From Rhodobacteraceae bacterium HIMB11 (GTDB lineage: Bacteria > Pseudomonadota > Alphaproteobacteria > Rhodobacterales > Rhodobacteraceae), in assembly GCA_000472185.1 (NCBI GenBank), contig AVDB01000012.1, positions 1 to 64,000 on the forward strand: a DNA stretch of 64,000 nt. Direction: 5' to 3'. The position numbers and the translations under genes were made by a program. How positions within the stretch are numbered: the stretch's first letter is position 1; the number at the start of each line of letters is the position of its first letter. The notes under the pieces were generated by a model. That model made no database searches. It was not told where the DNA came from and saw only the letters and a list, made by a program, of their open reading frames with translations. Below, piece after piece: positions 8,961 to 18,281 of this stretch.

Positions 8961-10856
8961 TTACCTCAAAACGCCTTTGGCCTTAAGGTCGGCGGCTTTT
9001 TCGGCATTGTACCACCAGAAATCAAGATTACCCAATGCGAATGGCGGCAGTGTTTCAGGATGTTCGTACATGTTCCAATAGGCCACGCGATAGGTGTTGT
9101 TGAACCACTGAGGCACCCAGAAGTAATAAGCCCGCAAAGTACGATCCAATGCCTTGACCGACGTGGCCAAGTCCGCTTTATTTTGGGCATTCACAACATT
9201 TTCGATCAGCGCATCAACCGCCTCTGACTTTAGCCCCATCGAGTTAAACACAGACTGATCCGCAGTTTCCGATCCAAAATATTGCTTCAATCCTGATGAG
9301 GGTTCCAGCGACATTGGGAACTGATCAACCATCATATCGAAATCATAGTTGCGTGATCGGTCTGTCATCTGCGCAGGGTCGATGCGTGAATATATTGCAT
9401 CAATTCCTGCTGCTTTAAGGTTATCGATGAATGGCAGATGTACGCGGTCGAAAGTGGGGCTATCCTCGATAATTTCGATTATCAGCGTTTCACCCGCTGC
9501 ATTTCGGCGCAATCCATCATCCCCAACAGTCCAACCTGCTTCGTCCAACAGTGCGCTTGCCTTACGTAGGTTTTTACGATCCAACGTACGGTCTCCGGAA
9601 ACAGGGGCCATGACGGCCTCGCCATCAATCACACCTGCGGGCAAAAGGTCCGCGATGGGTTCCAACAGAGCAAGTTCCGCATCTGATGGCATGCCTTCGG
9701 CTGACAATTCAGAGTTTTCCCAGAATGAATTGATCCGCGCATACTGACCATAAAATAGCGATTCATTGGACCACTCAAAATTAAACAGCAATCCGACCGC
9801 CTGACGTACACGGATATCGTCAAATTTGTCGCGACGTAGATTCATTACATAGCTTTGGCCAGTCGCCATACCACCATCGGGCAGAAGCGTTTTAATTACA
9901 TGTCCTTCGTCAAGCGCAGGAAAATCATATGCAGTTGCCCATGATTTTGACGAGTTCTCTTGTCTGAACGTGTAAGCACCTGATTTGAAACCTTCAAACG
10001 CTGCGTTGGAATCCGCAAAATACTCAATGCGAATTGTGTCAAAGTTTCCGCGCCCTTTGTTGAATGGCAAATCCTTGCCCCAATAGTCAGGATTGCGTTT
10101 GTACGTGATGCGTTTGTTGATGTCATAGCTGTCTAATACATATGGACCTGAACCGATTGCCGGCTCCATCCGTGATTCGTCTAGCTTTGCGCCAGTCTTT
10201 TCAAACCACGTCTTGCTTTTCACAGGGAGGCCGCCAACGATTGGAATCGCATCACGGCGCGACGCGTCATCGGCAAACGAATATTTGATACGATGCGGCC
10301 CCAAGATTTCTACACCGGTGACGATCTGGCCCAGGATTGCACGATAACTGGCCAATCCTTCCTTCAGGAATAATTCATAGGTGAAGGCCACATCTTCAGC
10401 TGTCACTGGTGAGCCATCTGAAAAACGTGCCTCTGGGCGCATGTTGAAGATGACCCATGATTGATCCTCTGGATATTCCAAGGTTTCCGCCAAAAGACCA
10501 TAGCTCGTTCCCACTTCATCTGACGTGCCTTCAAGAAGTGATTCGAATGGCGCAGACGCCAGGGCGCCCGCGCGTCCCTTACGTGTATAGGGATTGAAAC
10601 TATCAAAGGTTCCCATCGTCCAGATAGAAATTTCACCGCCCTTTGGCGCGTCGGGGTTCACATAATCAAGGTGTTTGTAATCCGCTGGATATTTCAATTC
10701 GCCAAAGAAATTGAAACCATGTGTTTTGGTAATCGCTTCATCCGCGCGCAGGGACATTGCACCAAAAATAACCGCAAGCCCAATTGCAGATCCAACAAAA
10801 AAATTACGCAGTTTTGATGTGTCGACGTCTTTCGCCTGTACCCTTGATTTTGTCAT
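8961..10856 (-). CDS. yejA: Periplasmic peptide-binding protein YejA of the ABC importer
   Basis: A 631-residue extracellular solute-binding protein family 5 member that delivers peptides to YejBEF. Residues 1-40 contain a basic start and a hydrophobic stretch (FFVGSAIGLAVIFGAM) ending at LRADEA, a likely signal peptide. The family core with the PxxxWVIFNMRPEARFSDG block and the GSGPYVL motif is intact. The start has a strong ribosome-binding site (GGAGGAAGG). It is the first gene of the operon. Confidence 0.92.
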   Translation of the reverse strand: MTKSRVQAKDVDTSKLRNFFVGSAIGLAVIFGAMSLRADEAITKTHGFNFFGELKYPADYKHLDYVNPDAPKGGEISIWTMGTFDSFNPYTRKGRAGALASAPFESLLEGTSDEVGTSYGLLAETLEYPEDQSWVIFNMRPEARFSDGSPVTAEDVAFTYELFLKEGLASYRAILGQIVTGVEILGPHRIKYSFADDASRRDAIPIVGGLPVKSKTWFEKTGAKLDESRMEPAIGSGPYVLDSYDINKRITYKRNPDYWGKDLPFNKGRGNFDTIRIEYFADSNAAFEGFKSGAYTFRQENSSKSWATAYDFPALDEGHVIKTLLPDGGMATGQSYVMNLRRDKFDDIRVRQAVGLLFNFEWSNESLFYGQYARINSFWENSELSAEGMPSDAELALLEPIADLLPAGVIDGEAVMAPVSGDRTLDRKNLRKASALLDEAGWTVGDDGLRRNAAGETLIIEIIEDSPTFDRVHLPFIDNLKAAGIDAIYSRIDPAQMTDRSRNYDFDMMVDQFPMSLEPSSGLKQYFGSETADQSVFNSMGLKSEAVDALIENVVNAQNKADLATSVKALDRTLRAYYFWVPQWFNNTYRVAYWNMYEHPETLPPFALGNLDFWWYNAEKAADLKAKGVLR

Positions 10857-10936
10857 AGCCTTCCTCCCGTGTTGAACATAAGGCTAGGGCGTTCAGGGGT
10901 CAGGTTCAATAGCGATAAAACAATAGTGAACAAAAG

Positions 10937-10966
10937 AAAAAGCCGCGCAACAAGGCGCGGCTTTGT
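10937..10966 (-). terminator. Rho-independent terminator after the cytochrome c gene
   Basis: A perfect 8-bp stem, AGCCGCGC (10941-10948) and GCGCGGCT (10955-10962). Read on the minus strand it is followed by TTTTTCTTTT. It lies just downstream of the minus-strand cytochrome c gene and upstream of yejA, so it insulates the importer operon. Confidence 0.88.
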
Positions 10967-10984
10967 CATTCATATTGGTTAACC

Positions 10985-11506
10985 TTAGTTAATGGTCGCC
11001 AGATATGCGATAACGTTTGCGCGGTCTTCGATTTTCTTTAAACCTGCGAAACCCATTTTTGTGCCTGGTGCATACTTTTTGGGGTTTTCAAGAAAACCGT
11101 TCAGGTTTTCGGGTGACCAAACGTCTGCAACAGCGCTCAGCGCACCTGAGTATCCGTAACCCGCAACACCATCCACGGCACGTCCGACGACTTGGTACAT
11201 GTGTGGGCCAGTGCCGTTTTCGCCATCACCTAGTTTGTGGCATGCTTTACACTTGCCAAAAACTTTTTCACCTTTAGCCGCATCCGCTGACGCATAAATC
11301 GTTGCGAAATCTACAACTTCTTCTTCCTCAGTTGCTTCTTCTACAACGGCAACTTCGATTTCGTAACCACTTTTTGCATGATCATCGCCATGGCCGTGTC
11401 CACCACCTACGTGATACAGTACTTCTGCTGCCCACACGCCAAGAAGGTAAACCAACAATGCGCCACAAAAGCCGCCGATTACTTTGGTAAATGTCATTTG
11501 ATCCAT
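10985..11506 (-). CDS. Membrane-anchored class I cytochrome c (cytochrome c-y/c552 type)
   Basis: A 173-residue c-type cytochrome. An uncleaved-looking N-terminal helix (about residues 7-30) anchors it in the inner membrane. A His/Asp/Glu-rich linker follows (residues 32-66), then the heme domain with CKACH at 86-90. The axial methionine is probably in GTKMGFAG near the C-terminus. I chose the ATG at 11506 over a GTG two codons earlier. Cytochromes of this type shuttle electrons from the bc1 complex to terminal oxidases. As the cbb3 locus in this window is destroyed, an aa3-type oxidase elsewhere is the likelier partner (inference). Transcription ends at the hairpin downstream. Confidence 0.9.
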   Translation of the reverse strand: MDQMTFTKVIGGFCGALLVYLLGVWAAEVLYHVGGGHGHGDDHAKSGYEIEVAVVEEATEEEEVVDFATIYASADAAKGEKVFGKCKACHKLGDGENGTGPHMYQVVGRAVDGVAGYGYSGALSAVADVWSPENLNGFLENPKKYAPGTKMGFAGLKKIEDRANVIAYLATIN

Positions 11507-11615
11507 AGCCACATTCCATCTGCTACTGTTTGCGCGGTATCTATCCGCTTTCCTACTGCTTATGCAAGGTGTACAAATGCATCCAAACGACGCAGTTAGA
11601 GAAAAAAATAAGAAA

Positions 11616-12446
11616 ATGACAAAAAAAATTGCATTCCAAGGTGCATTAGGCGCCTACAGCCATGAAGCGTGCAATGCTGCGCGACCAGATTTAGAGCCTT
11701 TGGCCTGTAAAACCTTCGATCAAGTCATCGCCGCGGTGAACTCTGGGCAAGCCGAATATGCAATGCTCCCTGTCGAAAATTCGACGTACGGACGCGTGGC
11801 AGATATTCACCGATTGCTACCTGAAAGCGGTCTACACATTATCGATGAAACTTTCACACGCGTGCGGATTTCGATGATGGCAAACCAAGGTGTTTCCTTG
11901 CCAGACGTCACAGTTGCGCGTGCACATCTGGTCCTCCTGCCGCAGGCCCAAAAATTCTTAGATGAACATGACATTCGCGCGGAAACCGCTGTTGATAGCG
12001 CAGGTGCGGCGGCAGAACTGGCCGCCTCTGGAGAAACAGATGTTGCCGTCATGGCAAGCGAAATAGCCGCCGATATTTACGGTTTAAACATCCTTGCCCG
12101 CAATATCGAAGATCATGGTCACAACACTACGCGTTTCTTGGTCATGTCGACCAAACCAAATCATGAACGCCGCGCGGATACGATGCTGACCACATTTGTA
12201 TTTCAAGTACGCAATATTCCAGCGGCGTTATATAAGGCGATGGGCGGTTTCGCGACCAATGGCGTCAACATGACAAAGCTGGAAAGCTACATGGTTGGCG
12301 GCTCATTTACGGCAACACAGTTTTATGCAGATATTGAGGGGCACCCCGACGATCCCAATGTCAAATTAGCACTGGACGAACTCGCTTATTTTACGGATTC
12401 GATCAAAATATTGGGTGTATACCCTGCCAGTTCCCTGCGCGGTTAG
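11616..12446 (+). CDS. pheA: Prephenate dehydratase
   Basis: A 276-residue enzyme converting prephenate to phenylpyruvate in phenylalanine synthesis. The N-terminal catalytic domain begins KIAFQGALGAYSHEA and carries the NTTRFLVM segment (TRF catalytic motif). The C-terminal ACT domain, starting TTFVFQVRNIPAALYKAMGG, binds phenylalanine for feedback control, with a LESY segment where the ESRP motif usually lies. An upstream in-frame ATG at 11562 would add 18 residues without family similarity, so 11616 is preferred. It is monofunctional (no chorismate mutase domain). Its stop overlaps the convergent SRPBCC locus by 4 nt. Confidence 0.93.
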   Translation: MTKKIAFQGALGAYSHEACNAARPDLEPLACKTFDQVIAAVNSGQAEYAMLPVENSTYGRVADIHRLLPESGLHIIDETFTRVRISMMANQGVSLPDVTVARAHLVLLPQAQKFLDEHDIRAETAVDSAGAAAELAASGETDVAVMASEIAADIYGLNILARNIEDHGHNTTRFLVMSTKPNHERRADTMLTTFVFQVRNIPAALYKAMGGFATNGVNMTKLESYMVGGSFTATQFYADIEGHPDDPNVKLALDELAYFTDSIKILGVYPASSLRG

Positions 12447-12903
12447 GCGGCAGGCATCTGCGAAATAAATTCCGCCAACTTTCCGACGCGGGATTTGAAG
12501 CGCTGATTAAACTGTGATCGTGCAAGCTTCATGGACTGAACCAACAATCGTGCAGCCAACGTTTTGGGCTCGAGCACGAAGACAACTTGTATGCGTGTTT
12601 GCACCCGAGACAGCGGAATGACTTCGATTTCAAGTCGCGCATGCAATGCAGGGTTTACCGCATGAACTTTATGCTGTTTAGTTCATCAAATTCAATCAAT
12701 CGGATTTCAACATCGCGCTGACGGCCACGGACCTTAAAACGGCAATTCCAGCCCAAGGTATCTTCGTTTGGATTGCTTTGCGAAATCTGCGACACGTAAA
12801 CATTGCGTTTAATTGCAATACTTTCAAAAGTTTCGAAATTCGAAAGGCGCGCAATCACCTCAGCCTGCGGCAATTTTAAATCTTCTTGCGCTGAAAACTT
12901 CAT
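12443..12903 (-). pseudogene. SRPBCC family protein, interrupted by a frameshift
   Basis: Two adjacent frames on the minus strand together make one ~150-residue SRPBCC (START-like, ligand-pocket) protein. The first, from the ATG at 12903, gives MKFSAQEDLKLPQAEVIARL through FDELNSIKFMR and then hits a TAA at 12655-12657. A frame shifted by -1 continues at the same point with VNPALHARLEIEVIPLSRVQT and runs to the expected PKTLAARLLVQSMKLARSQF ending. The break falls between two well-conserved strands. It is either a real frameshift mutation or a sequence error. The 3' end overlaps pheA by 4 nt. Confidence 0.75.
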
Positions 12904-12933
12904 ACTCGTCCCGTCTCCCCAACTCTGAGTACC

Positions 12934-13884
12934 CTAGTCCAAGCGATCTGCAAGCCAGTTTTTTATTAAAAAATGCGCAATTGACCCTGGACGCGCGGGG
13001 AAAAGAGTGTCGTTTGTACCCGCAAACACATCCATCATCTCAGATTTTGAAATCCAAAGTGCATCTTCGATTTCTTGCGGGTCGATGGTAATCTGCTTAG
13101 ATGTAGCATGTCCTTGGCACCCGATCATCAGCGAATTTGGAAATGCCCATGGTTGGCTCGCAAGATACGTCACAGGGCCGACTTCCACATTCGTCTCTTC
13201 CAAAACTTCGCGGCGAACGGCGGCTTCTATCGTCTCACCCGGCTCTAAGAATCCAGCCAGCAGAGAATACATTTTTTCAGGGAAATTTGGTGAACGCCCA
13301 AGCAATATATCATCCCCATGGGTGATCAACATGATCACAACTGGATCTGTACGGGGAAAGTGTGATGCGTTACAACTGGTGCAGTTTCGCTGCCAACCCG
13401 ACTGCGTCATCGCACTGCGACCGCCACAGCGAGAACAGAATTTATGGCTTTGGTGCCATTGAAACAACGCCCGCGCTGTGGCCGCCAATTCACAATCTCG
13501 CGCACTTAGAGCATTCATGCATCCCCGTAACTCAAGAAACACATGCGATGCTGGCAAATCGGGATGACGCTGTTCAGTCGGATCAAAGAACCCAAGCGAT
13601 TGTGCCTCTTGATCAGATGGCGGTTCCCAGTCGGAAATATCAGTTGTAAAAAGCATCGTTCCATCGTCGCGGCCCAAAAATATTTGCGGCGCGGCTGCAA
13701 GGACAGGGTGCGTGCATGAAAGCATCGCAAGAGTTGGGCTGTCTTTATTCACAACCAAAACCTTGCCACGCCAGATGACAATGGATTGCCCCTTTGAAAT
13801 GTCCATTTCTGTCAGATTGCCGCGAAGCTGTGCCGCGCGATCCAATCCAGATCCACCAAATGTAACTGTTTCTGCTAGTTTCAT
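12934..13884 (-). CDS. nudC: NAD(+) diphosphatase (NudC-type Nudix hydrolase)
   Basis: A 316-residue Nudix enzyme that hydrolyses NADH/NAD+ and can remove NAD caps from RNA. The N-terminal domain is followed by a zinc ribbon (CSRCGG ... CTSC, about residues 142-162). The Nudix box GFLEPGETIEAAVRREVLEE lies directly behind, at about 207-228. The NudC-specific SQPWAFPNSLM motif, which positions the NAD substrate, is intact. Length and domain order match the family. Confidence 0.95.
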   Translation of the reverse strand: MKLAETVTFGGSGLDRAAQLRGNLTEMDISKGQSIVIWRGKVLVVNKDSPTLAMLSCTHPVLAAAPQIFLGRDDGTMLFTTDISDWEPPSDQEAQSLGFFDPTEQRHPDLPASHVFLELRGCMNALSARDCELAATARALFQWHQSHKFCSRCGGRSAMTQSGWQRNCTSCNASHFPRTDPVVIMLITHGDDILLGRSPNFPEKMYSLLAGFLEPGETIEAAVRREVLEETNVEVGPVTYLASQPWAFPNSLMIGCQGHATSKQITIDPQEIEDALWISKSEMMDVFAGTNDTLFPARPGSIAHFLIKNWLADRLD

Positions 13885-13989
13885 TTTTTTCCTATAAATC
13901 GTCGTCCAAGCAGGCTTGCATGCAGAGTTAGCACAATCAACGCATTTTCGTAGTCTTGCAATTATTTGGCCGAGCCTCTAAATAGCCAC

Positions 13990-14087
13990 CCGAGAGGTTG
14001 GCGCGGGCGAGCGCCTCGCCAACCCGGTCAGGTCCGGAAGGAAGCAGCCGTAACGAGCCCCGCTTGGGTCGTTGTCAGCCTCTCACC
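13990..14087 (+). ncRNA. ffs: Signal recognition particle RNA, bacterial small type (4.5S)
   Basis: The universally conserved SRP domain IV is readable: GTCAGGTCCGGAAGGAAGCA (14027-14046) followed by GCCGTAACGA. The flanks GAGAGGTTGGC and GTCAGCCTCTC pair to close the long hairpin, as in alphaproteobacterial ~97-nt SRP RNAs. The 3' end lies within a few bases of the stop codon of the convergent phosphatase gene. Exact ends are estimated from the pairing. Confidence 0.93.
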
Positions 14088-14088
14088 T

Positions 14089-14571
14089 TTACCCCCGTAA
14101 AGCCCAATCTTTTTGACGACTGGTTTCGACTGCGCATGGTCGAACGGCGCGCAACCTGTTCATAGCGCTTTCGCCCTCTTCACCTGCCTCGACCATCAAA
14201 CGCAAAACGGCCATTCCTGTGCGACCACATCCACCCCGACAATGCACAATCACGCGACCACCTGCGTTCAAAATTCGATGCAATGTTTGTGAAATTGGGA
14301 CCCAAAGGACATCACGATCCGATGGTGCTGCCTGAAAATCATCAACTGGAAAATGCAGCCATTGAATATTTGCATTGCGCAAATCATAGGGAATATCCGC
14401 AGACCCCAATTTCTTCATCTCGGCCTGACCCGTCATGGACAGCACGGCATCGGGCTTCCATTGCAACCACGCCGCCATTTCGGTGGCATAATCCCCCTTG
14501 GCGCCAGGCAGAGGCGACATCCCAATTATCCCCGACCCAAACGACAATTCAGAAATTTCAAATCCGCTCAT
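14089..14571 (-). CDS. Dual-specificity/tyrosine phosphatase-like protein
   Basis: A 160-residue cysteine phosphatase. The P-loop HCRGGCGRTG is at 110-119, with nucleophile Cys111 and phosphate-binding Arg117. A likely general acid is Asp77 or Asp78 in the HFPVDDFQ loop. The CDC14-like HCxxGxGRTG form is common in small bacterial phosphatases whose substrates are unknown. An in-frame GTG at 14583 would add four residues, but the GAGGTT ribosome-binding site fits the ATG at 14571. It is transcribed towards ffs and divergently from dnaX. Confidence 0.8.
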   Translation of the reverse strand: MSGFEISELSFGSGIIGMSPLPGAKGDYATEMAAWLQWKPDAVLSMTGQAEMKKLGSADIPYDLRNANIQWLHFPVDDFQAAPSDRDVLWVPISQTLHRILNAGGRVIVHCRGGCGRTGMAVLRLMVEAGEEGESAMNRLRAVRPCAVETSRQKDWALRG

Positions 14572-14647
14572 GTCCAACCTCACACATTGCTCTGGACGTT
14601 CTAACGATGGCAGCGTAGCTTAGACAAGAGCGAAATTCCGAGGTCCC

Positions 14648-16405
14648 ATGTCTGACACCACCAACCAAAGCTATCAGGTTCTTGCGCGGAAATACCGACC
14701 AGAAACCTTTGCCGATTTGGTCGGTCAGGATGCAATGGTGCGCACCCTGAAAAATGCCTTTGCCGCTGATCGCATCGCGCAGGCATTTATCATGACAGGT
14801 ATCCGCGGAACGGGTAAAACCACAACCGCGCGCATTATTGCCAAAGGCATGAATTGTATCGGCCCTGACGGGCAAGGTGGCCCAACGACGGATCCCTGCG
14901 GCGTGTGTGAACATTGCAGTGCGATTATCGAAGGTCGCCATGTGGATGTTATGGAAATGGACGCCGCCAGCCGCACGGGTGTCGACGATATTCGCGAGAT
15001 CATTGACAGTGTGCATTATCGCGCGGCTTCGGCCAGATACAAAATTTACATCATCGACGAAGTTCACATGTTGTCGACCAATGCATTTAATGCCTTGCTA
15101 AAGACACTGGAAGAACCGCCTGCGCATGTGAAATTTATCTTTGCAACGACGGAAATTCGAAAGGTTCCTGTCACAGTCCTCTCACGATGTCAGCGCTTTG
15201 ACCTACGTCGTATTGAGCCTGAGGTTATGATCGCATTGATGCGCAAAATCGCATCGGCAGAATCCGCTGAAATCACTGATGACGCATTGGCCCTGATTAC
15301 GCGCGCGGCCGAAGGCTCAGCACGGGACGCGACATCCTTGTTGGATCAGGCAATCAGCCATGGTGCGGGTGAGACAACAGCCGATCAAGTGCGGGCAATG
15401 CTGGGGTTAGCCGATCGCGGTCGGGTTCTGGATTTATTCGAAGCAATCATGCGTGGTGATGCATCAGCCGCCTTGGCCGAATTAGGGGCGCAATACGGCG
15501 ACGGCGCCGATCCAATGGCAATCATGCGCGATTTGGCCGAAATCACGCATTGGATTTCGGTTGTCAAAATCACACCTGATGCCGCCGACGATCCAACCGT
15601 TTCACCAGATGAACGCGCCCGTGGCGCTACACTGTCAGAGCAATTGGCTATGCGTGTTTTGACACGCATGTGGCAAATGTTGCTAAAGGCATTGGACGAA
15701 GTTGCGCAGGCCCCAAATTCAATGATGGCTGCGGAAATGGCGATCATTCGACTAACGCATGTTGCTGACCTACCCTCGCCCGAAGAATTGGTTAAAAAAC
15801 TGCAGAACTCCTCCCCGCCTCCTGTGCCACCATCAGGTGGGACATCAGGGACCCGAACGGGAATGGTAACAAATGCGCAATCCAATGCGGCGGTCACATC
15901 CGCACAAACGGGTGGCCCCACAGCATCGCTAGGTTCGGCACAACCCGTAACAGAAACGGTATCCGCTCTTGCGCATTATGCGACGTTCGATGCTGTGGTT
16001 GATTTGGTGCGATCACAACGGGATGTGAAATTACTGGTGGAAGTTGAAACTTGTATTCGGTTGGTGTCCTATCAACCTGGTCGCATCGAATTTACGCCAA
16101 CAAACGAGGCACCCTCTGATTTATCACAGCGACTTGGTGGTGCGTTGCAGCGTTGGACAGGGGCGCGATGGGCGATCATCCTGTCAAATACAGGTACAGC
16201 AACCACAATCGCAGAAGATCGAACCGCAGCGGAAGACGCCATAAAAGCCGAGGCGCAACAGCATCCTTTGATGCAGGCCGCAATGGCAAGTTTTCCAAAT
16301 GCCAAAATCATTGATATACGCACTGCGGCGGAAATCACGGCAGATGCAGAGTTAGATGCATTGCCAGAAGTAGAAGACGAATGGGACCCATTCGAAGAAA
16401 GTTAA
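14648..16405 (+). CDS. dnaX: DNA polymerase III subunits gamma/tau
   Basis: A 585-residue clamp-loader ATPase. Walker A GIRGTGKT is at 51-58. The zinc module is formed by Cys70, Cys84, Cys87 and Cys90, and DEVH (Walker B) lies in YIIDEVHML. Domain III ends near residue 380, followed by a Pro/Gly/Thr-rich linker and a C-terminal tau domain that would bind the polymerase alpha subunit. It is the first gene of a dnaX-ybaB-recR run, an order conserved in many bacteria. See the findings for a weak frameshift candidate at the gamma/tau boundary. Confidence 0.96.
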   Translation: MSDTTNQSYQVLARKYRPETFADLVGQDAMVRTLKNAFAADRIAQAFIMTGIRGTGKTTTARIIAKGMNCIGPDGQGGPTTDPCGVCEHCSAIIEGRHVDVMEMDAASRTGVDDIREIIDSVHYRAASARYKIYIIDEVHMLSTNAFNALLKTLEEPPAHVKFIFATTEIRKVPVTVLSRCQRFDLRRIEPEVMIALMRKIASAESAEITDDALALITRAAEGSARDATSLLDQAISHGAGETTADQVRAMLGLADRGRVLDLFEAIMRGDASAALAELGAQYGDGADPMAIMRDLAEITHWISVVKITPDAADDPTVSPDERARGATLSEQLAMRVLTRMWQMLLKALDEVAQAPNSMMAAEMAIIRLTHVADLPSPEELVKKLQNSSPPPVPPSGGTSGTRTGMVTNAQSNAAVTSAQTGGPTASLGSAQPVTETVSALAHYATFDAVVDLVRSQRDVKLLVEVETCIRLVSYQPGRIEFTPTNEAPSDLSQRLGGALQRWTGARWAIILSNTGTATTIAEDRTAAEDAIKAEAQQHPLMQAAMASFPNAKIIDIRTAAEITADAELDALPEVEDEWDPFEES

Positions 16406-16416
16406 CGGAGTAAGAC

Positions 16417-16761
16417 ATGTTTAAAGGTCTAGGCGCCATGGGCGATATGGCAAAATTGATGAAAAACGCCCAGGAAATGCAGGGCAAAGTCGTGCAGATG
16501 CAAGAAGAAATGCACAACATTATGGTTGTAGGCGAAGCAGGCGCAGGACTGGTGAAAGCAACATGCACGGCCAAGGGCGATTTAAAAGGATTGGACATCG
16601 ACCCATCCATTTTTTCCAAAGATGACAAAGAAGTCGTTGAGGATTTGATCGTAGCTGCGGTGAAAGACGCCCAAGAAAAAGCCGCAAACCGTGAACGCGA
16701 AGAGATGCAAAAGCTGACGGAAAGCCTTGGGCTGCCACCTGGGATGAACCTTCCGTTCTAA
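16417..16761 (+). CDS. YbaB/EbfC family nucleoid-associated protein
   Basis: A 114-residue small DNA-binding protein. The family core is clear: [22 protein letters not shown], the [21 protein letters not shown] segment and a PPGMNLPF ending. It starts 12 nt after dnaX behind a GGAG site and ends 5 nt before recR, so the three genes are co-transcribed. Confidence 0.95.
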   Translation: MFKGLGAMGDMAKLMKNAQEMQGKVVQMQEEMHNIMVVGEAGAGLVKATCTAKGDLKGLDIDPSIFSKDDKEVVEDLIVAAVKDAQEKAANREREEMQKLTESLGLPPGMNLPF

Positions 16762-16765
16762 GGGC

Positions 16766-17359
16766 ATGAGCGGCGCGAAAGATATTCATGATTTGATTGA
16801 TCTTATGGCCAAGCTTCCGGGGCTTGGTCCGCGTTCAGCGCGTCGCACCGTTTTACACATGGTGCGTAAGAAAAGCTACCTTCTTGCGCCCCTTGCTGAC
16901 CTGATGCAACAAGTCGCGGCCTCAGCCCGTGAATGCCTGAATTGCGGGAATATCGGAACCACAGACATCTGTGACATCTGCGATAGCGAGAAACGCGCCA
17001 ACGGTGAAATCTGTGTTGTGGAGGACGTCGCTGATTTATGGGCGATGGAACGCGCGGGCGTTTTTCATGGTCGTTATCATGTGTTGGGCGGAACATTGTC
17101 CGCCTTGGATGCCATCGGCCCAGATGAATTACGCGTTCCAAAACTAAGGGATCGCATTGCAAGCGAGAGCATTTCCGAAGTCATCTTGGCCCTGAACACA
17201 ACAATCGATGGTCAGACAACCGCGCATTATATTGCTGATGAGCTGGGAAGCGATGTGAACATCACGACCCTTGCGAAGGGTGTCCCGATCGGTGGTGAGC
17301 TCGACTACCTAGACGATGGAACAATTTCTGCCGCACTGCGTGCACGCAAGGCATTCTAG
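16766..17359 (+). CDS. recR: Recombination mediator protein RecR
   Basis: A 197-residue RecR that helps load RecA at gaps with RecF/RecO. The N-terminal helix-hairpin-helix segment [11 protein letters not shown] is followed by a four-cysteine zinc finger (CLNCGN...CDIC, about 57-72). The Toprim domain begins [17 protein letters not shown]. Length is normal. It closes the dnaX operon. Confidence 0.96.
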   Translation: MSGAKDIHDLIDLMAKLPGLGPRSARRTVLHMVRKKSYLLAPLADLMQQVAASARECLNCGNIGTTDICDICDSEKRANGEICVVEDVADLWAMERAGVFHGRYHVLGGTLSALDAIGPDELRVPKLRDRIASESISEVILALNTTIDGQTTAHYIADELGSDVNITTLAKGVPIGGELDYLDDGTISAALRARKAF

Positions 17360-17363
17360 GGAC

Positions 17364-17393
17364 ATAAAAAACCCGGCGCATTGGCCGGGTTCA
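17364..17393. terminator. Hairpin terminator between recR and trcR
   Basis: Stem AACCCGGC (17370-17377) and GCCGGGTT (17384-17391). Read on the minus strand the stem is followed by TTTTTT, making it a good terminator for the minus-strand TrcR-type gene. On the plus strand the T tract is short, so termination of recR may be partial. Confidence 0.82.
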
Positions 17394-17398
17394 TCAAT

Positions 17399-18157
17399 TT
17401 ATACGTCTGGCTGTTCGTCGCCATCATCACCCGGCAGATTAAAAAAGCTGTCCGCGTCAAGGTATTCGTTGTCATCGCCTGCATCCTCAGAATCATCCTT
17501 CGGATCATTCAATGAAAACGCCTCTAACCCTTCGATTGCTGATGGGATTTTTGGCTCTGCAGGCATATCAAGCGACTGCTCGGTGCTGACCAATTTGCGA
17601 CGCTCGTCATCAGACATCACAGTGCCTTCAGCCGCTTTCTTGGCTGCTGCTTTTTGTACTACTAGATCCAATTCTGACTGCTTACACAAACCCAAGGCAA
17701 CTGGATCAATCGGCGTGATATTCGCGATGTTCCAATGCGTCCGTTCGCGGATTGCCTGAATTGTTGGTTTGGTTGTACCGATCAGTTTTGAAATTTGCGC
17801 ATCGCTGAGTTCTGGGTGGAATTTGACCAACCACAAAATAGATGCTGGACGATCCTGACGCTTTGACAATGGTGTGTAACGCGGACCGCGACGTTTTTCT
17901 TCACCCACGGCCGATGGGTTGAATTTAAGCTTCAACTTGTGCAGTGGATCTGCCTCACCTTTGGTGATTTCAACGGCTTCCAATTGGTTGTTGGCAATTG
18001 GATCAAAACCCTTAACACCAACAGCAACATCACCATCTGCAATGCCCTGCACCTCTAGTTCGTGCATCTCGACAAAATCTGCGATCTGCTTGAACGTCAG
18101 TGTTGTGTTGTCAACCAGCCAAACGGCTGTTGCGCGTGCCATGATCGGTTTGGCCAT
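17399..18157 (-). CDS. trcR: Cell cycle transcriptional regulator TrcR (DUF1013)
   Basis: A 252-residue DUF1013 protein, an alphaproteobacteria-specific family. The start MAKPIMARATAVWLVDNTTL is characteristic, and two helix-turn-helix-like segments follow (around FKQIADFVEMHEL and DAQISKLIGTTKPTIQAIRER). The C-terminus is a long acidic tail. The ATG at 18157 has a GAAGGAGAG ribosome-binding site; an in-frame upstream start would add 13 residues without support. Relatives in Caulobacter and rhizobia act in the cell-cycle regulatory network. Confidence 0.88.
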   Translation of the reverse strand: MAKPIMARATAVWLVDNTTLTFKQIADFVEMHELEVQGIADGDVAVGVKGFDPIANNQLEAVEITKGEADPLHKLKLKFNPSAVGEEKRRGPRYTPLSKRQDRPASILWLVKFHPELSDAQISKLIGTTKPTIQAIRERTHWNIANITPIDPVALGLCKQSELDLVVQKAAAKKAAEGTVMSDDERRKLVSTEQSLDMPAEPKIPSAIEGLEAFSLNDPKDDSEDAGDDNEYLDADSFFNLPGDDGDEQPDV

Positions 18158-18281
18158 AATGTCTCTCCTTCGCAAAATTTCCCCGTCACCTGCCAAGCAG
18201 GCAGCCTTTCACAAGGCGGGTTTCCATTGTAGGGGAACTTCAGGTGTCTATAACTACTTTCATTTCGAAAGGAAAGAGCGA

